Shown: positions 12,274 through 23,523 of the stretch, in pieces
How the letters are laid out: each line of letters opens with the position of its first letter
How positions within the stretch are numbered: the first letter of the stretch is position 1
Assembly (NCBI GenBank): GCA_023101885.1
Contig: JALPQD010000214.1
Coordinates: 2,294,001-2,358,000 of the forward strand
Length of the DNA stretch: 64,000 nt
Direction: 5' to 3'
From: Typhlomys cinereus
Taxonomy: Eukaryota > Chordata > Mammalia > Rodentia > Platacanthomyidae
Program-made: the position numbers and the translations under genes
Notes under the pieces: model-generated
What the model was told of the DNA's origin: nothing
Databases searched by the model: none
What the model saw: only the letters and a program-made list of their open reading frames with translations

Positions 12274-12536
12274 ATATGCTTTTGTGTAGGTATGTGTGGG
12301 CATGTGTACAAGTGGATACTCAGAAGGACACGTGAGTGTGTATGCCTGTAGAGGCCCAAGGGTGAGTGACATCAGAAAGCATCCTAATGTTCTACCCTTT
12401 TATTGCTTTGTTCTGGGATTTCCCAAGCTCTGCCTTCCAGGGTTACAATTACAGACTCCTGCTATTTTAGTATTTTTATGAGGTCATTTTGTTTGCAAGG
12501 AAACAGTTTTAACTACTGAGGCATCTCCTCTGTCTG
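12271..12536 (-). repeat. Diverged IDL-Geo-like SINE
   Basis: In antisense it shows the right-monomer motifs 'gaggcccaagggtgagtgacatcagaaagcatcctaatg' and 'ctgggatttcccaagctctgcc'. A decayed head 'aactactgaggcatctcctctgtc' follows. No clear target duplication remains, so it is old. Confidence 0.6.
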
Positions 12537-13690
12537 AGGCTAGCAGTCTTTTGAATGAGTTTAGGTAAAGTTTTCCAAGTAGAAAACTTGATTTAAACAA
12601 CTAACAGGAGTTAGAATATGCCACAACAAAGGCTGGCCTAATGAAATCCTGTCTCCAGACACACAAACTTAGGTGAGGACCGGAGGAAGGGAGTTATGGG
12701 TGACCTTCCTGGAGTAGGAGGGTGCCTGGTGTCTAACAGCTCTGCCCCATTTTCCGCAAGCAGAAATTCTGCCATCATCTTATTTTTGGGGCAGAGACAA
12801 CAAAAGGGATTGTCTGGCAAAGTGTGAGTCACAAAGAAATGAGGCGAACTACCAAGAATCTGATAGGCATTCACTGAAGAGCAGCAAACATGACTTGTAA
12901 GTCTAAAGAAACTGCCCTTCCAAGGGGAGAGGAAAGAGGCAAGTCTCCTCCTAGGACCACCAAGCGCTAAACAGCGGGGGACCAACGCTTCAGCCAGGAA
13001 TGCTCCAAGGGTGCAAATTGCAGGGACTGAAAGGAATTATTTAGTGTGGTCCAGGGGGCAGGAGCAGGAGTGATAGAAATGAAAGTCAAAATACAGATGA
13101 TTTAGGCGGCAAAGGGGGTCACATGTCCTAATGGAGAGATCTATTACCAACCTTGCTGGGCTGGCCCCTGGGGAGGAATGGAAGTCCGTTTGCTTGCACC
13201 GGCTGCAATTGGAAAAGGCACTGAAAAGTAGGCGGCACACCAGAGAGGAAAAACCACCACTTGCCCTCAGAGAATCAATGGCATAGCTTAATAGGTCTTT
13301 CCCATCTCAAATTACCATGATGTGGCTTGTGCACACGGGCCCGAGTTGCTAGAATCAGTTTTCCATCATTTGAGCTTCTTTATTAGTTACTCTAAAGAGT
13401 CGATGAAGAAATCATCATAGATAATGAAAGGCAGTATAGGTGCTGCACATAAGACACCCACAGCATTCTGATGGTTCAAGGAAGGGTGAAACTAAGATTA
13501 GTTTCACGCTGTGACATCGGTGTAAGTAAACATGTACACTGACTGAGATCCTACACAACATACACATATTGATTCACATCTGAGACAGAAGAAAGGGAGA
13601 TTTAGCATATTTGGATGGTGGCTACCAAAATAAAAGTTCAAGTAGAGTGGCTGTCAAATTTAGAAAAATGGACGTAAAATCTGTTTTTTT
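12537..13690. other. Unique DNA, nothing recognised
   Basis: The longest frame is a 115-codon minus-strand one (12638-12985) with no recognisable domain. No confident repeat is seen. Confidence 0.45.
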
Positions 13691-14480
13691 TTTTTTTTAA
13701 TCACATGCCTTTAAATACCATTAAGAAGCAATTATTGTGCAGAAACTTTAGGACCCACATGTTGAATGTGTTCATACTGCAGTTCAATCCACAGCTGCGG
13801 TTGTAACTAGCAACGGACACATTCTGAAACCTGTGGTGGGCCAGAAGGGACACATGTGGGCCCCGAGCCGTGCCAGCTGAGATGCCAACTGCAACTGAAA
13901 GGAACTGGTACAGTGTGGTCAGATGGAAAGTGGGGCAGGCAGACAAGGGCCCGTATCACTGCGATTGTTAGAAGGAGCACAGCTGCGGGCAGCACAACCC
14001 CTCTTACCCAGTGGGTGACAGAAGCAGGGGACAGCAATGGTGGTAAGAGAACGAGAGGAAGAGGCAGCGGGAAAGAAAGCAAAAGAAGCCAGAGCTGGGG
14101 AAACCGGCAGATGTCAGCGCCTCGCAGGTGGGGGATATCTCACTTCCTGATAAAATCATTTCATGTGGTAGGCACTAAGTTAAACTTGGTGTTCTAGAAG
14201 ACTGAAGTTCCTACAAACACATTTGGGGTTTGACCTGCAGAGGACAGATATAGGTCAACCCTCTGCCTGCTGCTCTCAGCAGCTGTGGCCAACGTGAGGC
14301 ACAGCTGCCCAGCACGCTGGGTTAAGCTGCTGATGAAAATCAACAGCACCCCATTTCCTGCCTCTCTGCAGTCTAGCTTGTCTACTCTGGGCCGGGTTAG
14401 GCGCAGGCTGAGCTGGCAGCTGGCTGCAGCTTGTGGAAGACTGATGAGTGGATTCTGCTGCTGGCACATGCATTTTCATC
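13691..14480. other. Relatively GC-rich low-repeat segment
   Basis: Base composition is visibly richer in G+C than its AT-rich surroundings, especially 13850-14110 and 14250-14470. Overlapping frames of 67-113 codons exist on both strands with no recognisable protein. CpG density is not that of a CpG island. It may be unique or regulatory DNA; nothing decisive is visible. Confidence 0.4.
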
Positions 14481-15490
14481 TTGGCTACCTGAAAGGTCTA
14501 TTCCTATGTCTTTAAAAGGAGGCTTAAAATCCAATACTCCCTCATTACCCTCAGTGCTATTTTAAATAAACAGAGTCAGAGATTTACCCATCCTTCACTT
14601 TAAAACAATAGTAGAGATGAAAAGAGAGGGAAATCCACATAGAAGACTGACTTCAGAAAGGACACAGCTGATCTAGGGCTACTTACCACCATGGTTAAGG
14701 GAGCAGTCTGGGAATCCAGGAGGAATTAAGAGATCGCCCAATCACACTGGATTAGTCACTGCCCAGCTTAATAGCACATGTTCCTTTGTCCTAGCTGATC
14801 ATAACTAAAGTTCCCATGTTCACATTTTTTTCAAAAATGTCCAACTCATTTTCCTCCATGAATGGGACATTAAATCAAGCTAAGTCTGTCCATGTGGCTC
14901 CAACTCTTCTTACACACAAGAGACCAAGAAGGCAAGACCAAGTGCTTTGAGTTAGAGGATGAATTAGAAGAACAAGCAATAAGATGCAAACATTCTGCTA
15001 TCGAAGCATATGATTCTGCAGGATCTTAATCTTTGTTTTTTTGTTGTTGTTTTCCTGAATTCTAGACATTACGCTAAACTAGAATTTGAAAACAGAAGAT
15101 TCCATAGCTTAGAACGTTTGATTCCAGTATTTTCCTTTCACCACCTTGAAAGAGTGAAGGACTCACCCACTGTCCACCATAGAAGCTTCTAGAGAAAATT
15201 ATGAATGCTGCCCAGATTCTGAAATAGTATATTTAAATAAATGAATTAGACTTAAAGAAAATCTGAAAAACTAAAGAAAATAAAATTTTCATATTAATTT
15301 ACTGTCCAGTGATAACTTATAAGAACACTTCTATGTTTCCTTCTCATTCTTCATTAGCATGTATTTTCTTTCACATGTTGCTCAAATGTTCTCCAGGAAG
15401 CTTAAATCAATTTGCAGTCCATTTTCAATGAATAATATAGTCTTCAAAGCAAGCTCGAATATTTGAGAGTGCAAAATGCTTCATTGCCAT
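14481..15490. other. Unique AT-rich DNA, nothing recognised
   Basis: No exon or confident repeat is visible. Confidence 0.5.
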
Positions 15491-15510
15491 CTGAATTTTC
15501 TTGTCTTTTT

Positions 15511-15771
15511 TTTTTTTTTATTCAATTGTGCGTGTGTGCGTATGTATGTGTGCACGCGTCTGTGTATGTATAGAACCACGGACGAATTCGGGAACCACCA
15601 TGGATGCCTCCACTTCCTCCGACCCGGGATTCACAGGCTCCGCCCTACCAGGACCAGAAACGCAGGCCACCCCCGCTTCCGCCCGGTGTCTATACGTGGG
15701 ACGTGGGATCCGAACTCAGGACCTTCCACCTGCAAGGCAGAGGCTTAACCCCTGAGCCACCTCTCCAGCCC
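15511..15771 (-). repeat. IDL-Geo-type dimeric SINE, young subfamily
   Basis: Minus-strand copy closely matching those at 7.1 and 56.5 kb: T-run/ATTCAATTGTGCG tail, (TG)-rich segment, 'gaaccacggacgaattcggg', 'accaggaccagaaacgcaggcc', and the head ending 'gccacctctccagcc'. Flanks 'cttgtcttt' (about 15500-15508) and 'cttgtgtcttt' (15771-15781) look like an imperfect target duplication. Confidence 0.9.
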
Positions 15772-15784
15772 TTGTGTCTTTCTT

Positions 15785-16095
15785 TCAAGTTGACTGTTTA
15801 TCCCTGCCATCTTTAGCCATTATAGAAGGCATTGCACTTGGGTCCTCTGCAGCAGTGTGCTTGCTGGAATTGATTCTAGTTCTAGGAAAATGGCAACATA
15901 ATCTCTCTTGAGAGTGAATAGTTCAAAATCAGAACTTGGCAGGCTGCAAACAGGAGAGCTGCTCTAAGTTGTATTATGCTCCATCAGTATGGTGAGAAAG
16001 AGACTCCATTTATCTGAGGGATGTGATCAAGAAAGTATGTCTTGGATACTAAGAGAAGTCTTTTTGGCTTTCTGGTTGTATAAAATAATACATTT
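15785..16095. other. Unique DNA, nothing recognised
   Basis: A short interval between two SINEs with no feature I can name. Confidence 0.5.
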
Positions 16096-16415
16096 CTAGA
16101 ACTGAGGAAATGGCTCTCTGGGTAAAGCTGTGCAAGCATGAGGCCCTGATTTCAGATTTCCATCACCCACACAGAAGCCAGATTCAGTGACACACACCTG
16201 ATTCCCCAGCTGAGTGGGGGAGGGATGGCAGACAGAGCTGGATCCAGGAGGCTTGCTGGCCAACCAGGCTAGCCATATCTGTGGGTCCAGATACAGTGGG
16301 AAACCCCAACTCAAAAAGTAAGGTGGACAGCATCCATCCATACATTCACGGACCCACACACGCACACACGCGCGTGCGCACACACACGCGTGCGCACATA
16401 TGACACACACACACT
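16096..16415 (+). repeat. B3/B2-type SINE with CA-rich tail
   Basis: tRNA-like head 'ggaaatggctctctgggtaaagctgtgcaagcatgagg', B3 body 'ggagggatggcagacagagctggatccaggaggcttgctggcc', and an alternating purine-pyrimidine tail (CACACACG/GCGTGCGC) at about 16355-16413. The tail frame is low complexity and not a gene. Confidence 0.75.
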
Positions 16416-16499
16416 AAATTGTCTCAATGAGTATGAAAGTTTGTTTCACAGTTCCAAATTTTACAATAAGAAACTAGAACATTTTGCTCTGGGAGAATT

Positions 16500-16720
16500 T
16501 TAAAATAATTTTTTATTAATATTTAGTCTTCTCATTACAAATGTAATAGGTGATTATCCATGATCCCAGCCCTCCCTCCCCCTCAACATAGTTTTTTAAT
16601 TAATTTTGTTTTTATTTTTACTCTTTTACAATCTCACACATAGCTCCCCTTTCTCTGCTTCCCCTGGACATTTCCCTAGCATGTCCACCTCTTGCCTTTA
16701 TGTCCTATTTTTTTTAATTG
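16500..16720 (-). mobile_element. Possible L1 3'-UTR fragment
   Basis: A pyrimidine-rich block ('ccctccctccccctc', 'tctctgcttcccc') beside T-rich sequence resembles the antisense L1 3' UTR seen at 34.1 and 45.8 kb. It is too diverged for certainty. Confidence 0.35.
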
Positions 16721-17046
16721 GACAGTAAAAAATAATATATAAGCAATAAAAGAAAATACATTAAGGGTGTAGATCATTAGGACTGAGCTCCCAGTTCCAC
16801 ATGGTTAGAACACACAGTTTTGTCCATCTTCGATGAGACTAAGTTCGTGGTGGAAGCACATGGAGCCAGACCCATAGGAGACCGACCGCATTGTGAGCAC
16901 AGGGAACCCCTGCATGGGAGGGGCATGGGAGGGGCACGGGAGGCAGTTCTCTGGGGAGCTTTTGTTCTTGCCAATTCCTATTGACTGTCATCAATTTCAT
17001 CAATATTTCAGTAGTTTTACTGTTGATATGACAAGAACATTTCTTG

Positions 17047-17180
17047 GTTTTTATTTTATTTTATGACAGGGTCTCTTCGGTAGTCCAGTGGCCTAAAACT
17101 GAAGTCACTATGTAGCCCAGGTTGGTCTTGGCCTCCCAAGTGCTGGGACTGTGAGTATAAGCCACCTACCCAGTTTAAGA
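17047..17180 (-). repeat. B1-type (7SL) SINE
   Basis: Antisense B1: 'gacagggtctcttcggtagtcc...', 'tcactatgtagcccaggttggtcttggcctcccaagtgctgggac'. Confidence 0.85.
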
Positions 17181-19107
17181 ATTCTTATAAAATGACTTTT
17201 TATCTCCAAGTTATAATTTGTCTTTTTCTCTTTCTTCCTATTCAATCTAGATTAAATACTTTTAATCAGATGAAATGTATCAGGGTTTCTCTTAGAGGTC
17301 ATTCCATGCTTTACTTTTATTTGTTCCTAAAGACATATGCATGTGTATTTGTGTAACAACTACAAGATACTAAGCACTAAAAATAATAAGTGAATTCAGA
17401 AGAAACAGTCTCTGTCCTTGTGATTTTATGCCCCAGTAGAAGAGCAAATGTAGGTTAGACACTAACTGAAAAGCCACATAAATGAGCTTAAGCTGCTACT
17501 GCCTGGATCATTCATAGGAAGATACACTTTGTGTGAGACCTACTGCAGGACGACAGACTTAGTAAGAAAGTCAGGAACACTTCCCTAAGGAACTAGTGTT
17601 TGAACTATGAGTGACCAGAAGCATTTAGTAGCTGGCTGTTAAGAGCATTCTAGTCAGTTTTAACCAAGTACAAAGACAGGCTTGGGGGCGAGAACAGGAA
17701 ATAGGAAGGACAGAGCAAAAGAAACTTTAATCTGGGTCCCGAGAAGGTGCCTGATATTAGATGAAGCTGGAAAGATGTGGAGATGGGGGAATGGAAGTGG
17801 GGATGCTGACTATGGAAAGCCAGTGAGTCCACATTAAGGTGTGTGTCTGCTCCTTAAAATCTATGGGAGCCTTTCAAGGTGTCAATTTTGACAATCACAT
17901 TACGTTTACCCAAAACAACCAACCTAATACCAAATCCTGTGGATTTTCTTTTCTGAATAGCTCTTTTACCCACCCACCTGCATTCATCCCCTTCCTCCAT
18001 CATTATCTACATTCTTGTAGTTCACTCTATAATCCCTTCTACCTGGACAGTTTCCACAACAATGTATTTATGTACCTACTCTAGCCATACCCCAATCTAT
18101 TCCTACAGTTATGAGAATGCAGACGTCACATTGATATTGTTCAGTGATCTGGAAAGAACTAAGGTTCAACAGGCTATCCTAGAAAGTACTGCACTATACA
18201 GAAGCTATTTCCTGCAAGAGTAGGTTAAAGGTTATCTTGACACACATGATAGCTAGATTAATTTTTGCTTGACTAGAGAAACCTTGCCACCTCTGTATAC
18301 ATCAAAACACTACACTGTGTACCTTACTAGATTTGTGTTGCTAAGAGAAAGAAATATCCTGGAAAAGAATATTTAGGATTCTGTTAAATCTGTTTGTCTT
18401 TGCTTTAGAAGAAAGTATATGGCGTGGATATTCCATAAGTTTCCATTTCAAATCTCTTGCAGTTGGGATAGACAAGGAAAAGAATAGGAAAGACCACGCC
18501 CTCTTTTCCCCACCCTGTCTTATTCCCCTTCCCCACCTCATACTCCCCCCCACTCCCCAATCCAGTAATAATCTCTACCTCCTTTCTCCTTCAGGCTTAA
18601 GGTAATTGCTTCCTGAAATACTCTACCTCTGCAACCTCTCTCAAACTCTTTGTAAATAATCTCAGCTTAAAATGCACTAAACTACCCATTTCCAGTGTCC
18701 TACTCTTCCTTGAATGGAGCCAACCAATACTGAAATGTTAGCAATGACTGGGCTAAAGTTAAATTTGTAGAGTGACCTGAACCAAGGTGGTAATTGGAGC
18801 CCTAGGCAGGAATGAGAATGCCTCAAGAGACACTGTGGAGAAGGAATGAGCCCCACAAAATTCAAACATGCGACAACCATCCTGCAAAGGCATTGGGGAA
18901 GGACTGGTCCACGTGTCAGGGAAAATCAGTGTGTTATGAAAGCCAAAAGAATCAAAGGGTGGTGGCAAGACTCCCAGTGACTGACACCATACTAAACCTA
19001 TTATGTATTTTTCTGTGTTCCTGCCTTTATAGTCCTGTCTTTTCCTTTAAATTTTTTTAACTTATCTGAAATTTATTTTGGAATAAAATTTAGGCCTTTT
19101 TTTTACA
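17181..19107. other. Unique DNA, nothing recognised
   Basis: Frames of 60-82 codons are present on both strands without recognisable motifs. A C-rich stretch at 18540-18560 is the only compositional oddity. Confidence 0.5.
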
Positions 19108-19279
19108 TTTACTTATTCATCTTGTGGGGGAGGCAGAGTGCTACAACACGTGTGGCACTGAGATTAGAGGACAGTTTATAGGAGTTCTCTCCTTTCACCA
19201 TGTGGGTCTAGGGATTGAATTCAGCTCGTTAGACTCGGCAGCAAGAGCCTGCAACCACAGAGCCAACTTGCTAGACCTT
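19108..19279 (-). repeat. B2/B3-type SINE fragment
   Basis: The antisense motifs 'attagaggacagtttataggagttctctcc' and 'ggtctagggattgaattcagctcgttagactcggcagcaag' are typical of B2/B3 3' to 5' order. Confidence 0.65.
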
Positions 19280-19984
19280 AACTTCCTTTTAAAGTCATTA
19301 TTCCAACATGATTATTAAATGATCCATCATTTTTTTCATTGTAACTTTGCCACACATTGTCATTCAAAGGACAGAGAGATGCTGAAGCATTTTCTATCAG
19401 ATGCTCAAGAGCCTCTTACTAATGGTTTTTACTTTATTATACATTTTAATATGTATTAGTACATACCTAACTTCTAGTTTCTTAATTTTCAGAACAGCAT
19501 TATTAATAGTCCCACTTACTTTTCTCTAGATGAATTTTAGAACTATTTAAGCAATTTAAAAACATAGTTTGAGTTTTTTATTTTGGATTATTTTAATCCT
19601 GCAATTAAAGCTGGAATGAATTTAACTTTTGAACACACACACTATGTACTAGCTGTTACTACTTAACTCTTTTTAGCCCAAAGGAGAGTATAGTCACTTT
19701 CTTCAAATGATAAACATACTTTGTGAAGATCATTTCTAAGGGTTTTATATTTATATTTGTCCTGCTCTTTTCTTATTCATTGTCATTCTTTCTCCAAACT
19801 ACTTTCTTTTATTAGAGTATTACATGCCAGAGTAGGAAAGTGAGAAAAAATTGCATATTTCTCACAGACAACACCAGTTTGTTGAGGATCCTACTCAATA
19901 TTTATTTTCTTGACTATATGTACAATTGTATTCCTATAAAAGTGGGAACTTGGAACTTGCACTGTTATGTAACTGTCTTTCTTT
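19280..19984. other. Unique AT-rich DNA, nothing recognised
   Basis: No exon or confident repeat is visible. Confidence 0.5.
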
Positions 19985-20555
19985 ATCTTCTATAGAATTA
20001 TCTTCCTTTCGGGACATCTACTTTTAGTATACTTGCGTCCATAGCTGTGTGGATTCTTTTATAGAGTTATGCCTTAATTTATTCAGTCAGTCTCTCTCTT
20101 GAGACCTTGCTATTTCAAACTTTGCAGCATGAAAAAAATTGTTATGGTAAACCTCTTTTACTTCCTCAAGTCTAAAGAGCTGTTAAATTTTATTTTTATT
20201 ATATATTGAACAGGAACTGAGCACATAGCACAATGTAGAACATGTACTTAGTAACAAATATTTCCATTTTTATTACTATATATATTATTATCACTGTATA
20301 TATAGTATACAACTATATGACTATGGAACTGGCTTTTAAGCCATTCTACTGTTGATGAGTACTTGCTGCTGGTACAAATAGTGCTACTCGGATGGTTCCT
20401 GTACTTCTCTCCTAGTGCATGTGTACAAGAGTTTCTACAGGCTAAATGTTTAGGAGTAGGATTGCTGGGTCAAAGGGCATATACACTTTTCACCCAGTGG
20501 ACAGCATCCAGTTATTTTCAAAATGATTGAAATAATTTTCAGTCTCATCAACAAT
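19985..20555 (-). mobile_element. Old L1 ORF2/3' fragment
   Basis: Antisense L1 signatures: 'taggattgctgggtcaaagggcatatac' corresponds to the classic reverse-orientation 'ggaattgctgggtca.atggt', and 'atttattcagtcagtctctct' precedes a 'tgttgatgagtac'-type block. Both are badly mutated. Extents are approximate. Confidence 0.55.
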
Positions 20556-20857
20556 GTATACAATTTAATAGTTCTATAACTATAATAATTCCAATATCAC
20601 ATTTTGAAACTTTTATCAAATTGGCGAATTAAAATTTTATAGGATTTTTCACCATTTCCATGTTTTCTTTTCAGTAAAGTACTCATTCAAAATTCTTTTC
20701 TTATTTGAAGTAAATTAAACTGTCTTTCTCTTCTGAGATTACAGTATTTTGCATGTAGTTTGGATTCTGATTTTTGTAACATGGGTATAGCAAACAAATT
20801 ATGCTTCACCTTGTCATTCTTCTGATAAACAAAACAGAAATTCTTTTTTTCTATTTT

Positions 20858-21200
20858 CATGTATGTGTGGGGGTTGCATTCATGTGTGCATACATGTTTG
20901 TATGTGAGTTGGCACACATATGCACATGAGTATGCATACCTATGGAGACCCAAGAGCGATATCCAGAATCACCTTGAGTCATTCATCCACCCTACTGTTT
21001 TGAGACGGGATCCCTAAACCCAGAGCTCACCAATAGGGTTAGCCAACTTGAAATTCTCAGGTTCCACCTTCTAGAGCTGGAAATACAGGTGGACCACCAT
21101 GTCCACTGGACATTTCATGTGGGCCCTGGGGATCTGACCTCCAGTCCTTTTGTTGCATGGCAATTGCTTTACTGACTGAATCATTTCCTCTGTCCCTAGC
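20858..21200 (-). repeat. B3-type SINE with TG-rich tail
   Basis: TG/CATG-rich tail at 20862-20945. The body motifs 'ttctagagctggaaatacaggtggaccaccatgtcc' and 'ggggatctgacctccagtccttttgttgc' are antisense B3, and the tRNA-like head lies at the right edge ('ctttactgactgaatcatttcctctgtccc'). Confidence 0.75.
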
Positions 21201-21354
21201 CAGAAGTTCTTATTTCAGTATGGTTGGCTTCAACATCTTCTTTGCCTTTTGGCCTGTGCTGTTTTGTCTAGTTTCAGCCAGCATGCCCTACTTTGATTAA
21301 GAAAAGCATACTTGTATCATGTTCCAGGGTTTAAAACTCAAATGTCTTTAAAAC

Positions 21355-21490
21355 ACAAGGAGAGAGTGCAAGGGGGATGGGAGGGTGGAGGGAAGAGGAA
21401 GACCGGTATACCTATTGAGCTTGTATGATTGGGGAAAGAAATTTTAAAAAAGAATATAAATAAAAAGATGACAAAGAATTTGAAAAAAAA
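21355..21490 (+). mobile_element. Short L1 3' end fragment
   Basis: Purine-rich 'gggggatgggagggtggagggaagaggaag' followed by 'gattggggaaagaaattttaaaaaag' and an AATAAA/A-rich end, as in the 3' tips of the L1 copies at 25.0 and 51.7 kb. Inferred from composition and order. Confidence 0.5.
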
Positions 21491-22321
21491 AACCACAAGT
21501 GATTTTTAGCAAGTGGTTCCCATTCATTTTTTATTGTCTCTGCAATTTTGTTTCAATTCTATGCATTCCTAAGTATTTGTGAGATGAATTTGCCAAAACT
21601 TATGCTATCTTCGTCACAAAAATGTCTAAAAACAAAAATCAAATGTACACTGAGATTTTTGAATATAATGAAATTAACATATGTATCAACTTGGAAAAGA
21701 GGTGAAAGTTTCACACTATCACATCTTTCCATACACACTGTCCTTTTCTTTATTTAGATGTCTTAATTTCCCTCAATAATTTTATTGTTTTCAAAATTCT
21801 AGCAAACCAGATTCAAAAATCCTGTAAAACAATCATCCAGTAATGACCAGGTTGGGTTTATTTCAGAAACATAAGGTTGGTTCAATATACATTAAATCTA
21901 TAAATATAATTCACCATATAAACAAGGGCAAAGACAAAAACCACATGATTTAACTGTTGTTCAAAAAATGTTTGAGAAACTCCAACACCTCTCTATGATA
22001 AAGACCCTCCAGAAAATTGGAAAGAATATTTATCAACATAATAAAGGCCATGTACAACAAGCCTACAGTATAAATCATCCTAAATGGTGAAAAAAAATGG
22101 AAGCATTCCTACTCATATGGGAAACTAGACAAAACTGTCTGTTCTCATCACTTCTAGTCAACACTGTACTGGAAGTCTTAGCAAGAGTCATAAGACAAGA
22201 GAGGCAGATGAAAGGGATACAAAGTGGACCCTATTTGCAAATGACATGATCCTATACCTCAAGAACCCTAAAAATTCTGCCAGGAAATTCCTCGAACTGA
22301 TAAACAAGTTCAGTAGAGTGG

Positions 22322-22396
22322 TAGGATACAAAATTAGTATTAAATTTAGCAATTAAATTAATTAATATTAATTAGTATTAGTATTAGTATTAAAAA
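22322..22396 (+). repeat. ATTAGT-type expansion inside L1 ORF2
   Basis: Between the L1 landmarks 'ggatacaaaatta' and 'aaaaaatcagtgac' lies extra sequence built from TTAGTA and AATTAATT units. It is absent from the usual L1 order and looks like microsatellite growth within the dead element. Confidence 0.7.
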
Positions 22397-22779
22397 ATCA
22401 GTGACTTCCCTAAACAAAGCAAGAAAGACCTGAAAGAAACCATACCATTGCTCCTAAAAAATGAAATACCTTGAAATAAACTAACCAAGGTGCGAAAGAT
22501 CAATACAACGAAAACCTTAAAACTTTTTTTAATAAAGAGAGAGAGATTACAGAAAACAGCAGAAGATAGAAAGACTTCCCATGCTCCTGGATTGGCAGAA
22601 CTAACATTATTAAAATGATCATTTTACTAAAAGCATTATATAGAGTCAGTGCAATACCAATCAAAATTCACCCAATTCTTTACAGAAATTGGTAAAACAA
22701 TCTCAAATTTCATATGGAAACATAAAAGACTCAGTATAGCAAAAACAATTCCGAGTAATAAAACTCTGCTGAAGGTATC

Positions 22780-22807
22780 ACCATATCAGACCTACCATAT
22801 CAGACCT
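22780..22807 (+). repeat. 14-bp tandem duplication in L1
   Basis: ACCATATCAGACCT is repeated exactly twice (22780-22793, 22794-22807), where L1 normally has one copy of this segment. Confidence 0.9.
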
Positions 22808-23390
22808 TAAATTATACTATAAAGCCATAGTAATAAAAACAGCATGGTCCTTGCTCCAATGGATTAGATTCAAAAACCCAAATATAAATGTACTCACCTA
22901 TAAGTCAACTGATCTTTGACAAAGGTGCAAAAAAAATCCACTGGAAAAGGACAGTATCTTCAAGAAATAATGCTGGCAAAATTAGATATCTACATGCAGA
23001 AGAATGAAAATAGACCCTCGTTTGTCTTCCTGCATGAAAATCAACTCCAAATGGATCAAAGACCTTAATATTAGACCAGAGACTGTAAAATTCCTAGAAA
23101 AAAAAAGTAGGGAATATCCTTGAATTAATTGGCTTCAGCCAGCATTTCCTCAATAGGACCCCCAAAGGCATAGAGTGTAAGTCCAACACGAAACAAGCGG
23201 AAGGGATTATATGAAATTAAAAAGCTTTTGCTCAGCAAAAGGACTGTTATTGAGCAAAAAGGCAACTTACGGAATGGGAGAGCATCTTTAGTAACCACAC
23301 ATCTGATAGAGATCTAATATCCTGAGTACACAAAAAACTTCAAAAATTAAATACCAAGGAAGTAAACAACCCCATCAAAAAATGGGCTAT

Positions 23391-23523
23391 ATGGGCTGGC
23401 ACGATGGCTCAGGAGCTAAGACCCTGTCTCACAAGCAGAAGGCTCTAAGTTCAGATCCCAGGTCCCACATATGCGAGGCATGGCAGAAATGCCAGGCACA
23501 GCAGGAAAAGATAGAAAGGAAAA
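23391..23523 (+). repeat. ID-like SINE nested in the L1
   Basis: The head 'atgggctggcacgatggctcaggag' and B-box-like 'ctaagttcagatcccagg' identify the ID-like left monomer. The rest lacks the usual Geo unit and ends 'gaaaagatagaaaggaaaaaaaag'. Direct repeats aaaaatgggctat (23378-23390) and aaaaaaagtctat (23521-23533) mark the target duplication, and the L1 reading resumes at 'tatagaattg'. It is therefore younger than the L1. A 127-codon frame crosses the junction and is an artefact of the insertion. Confidence 0.85.

Noticed and set aside
13691..14480. CpG island or promoter
   Set aside because: G+C is raised but CpG is not dense, and no first exon is visible.
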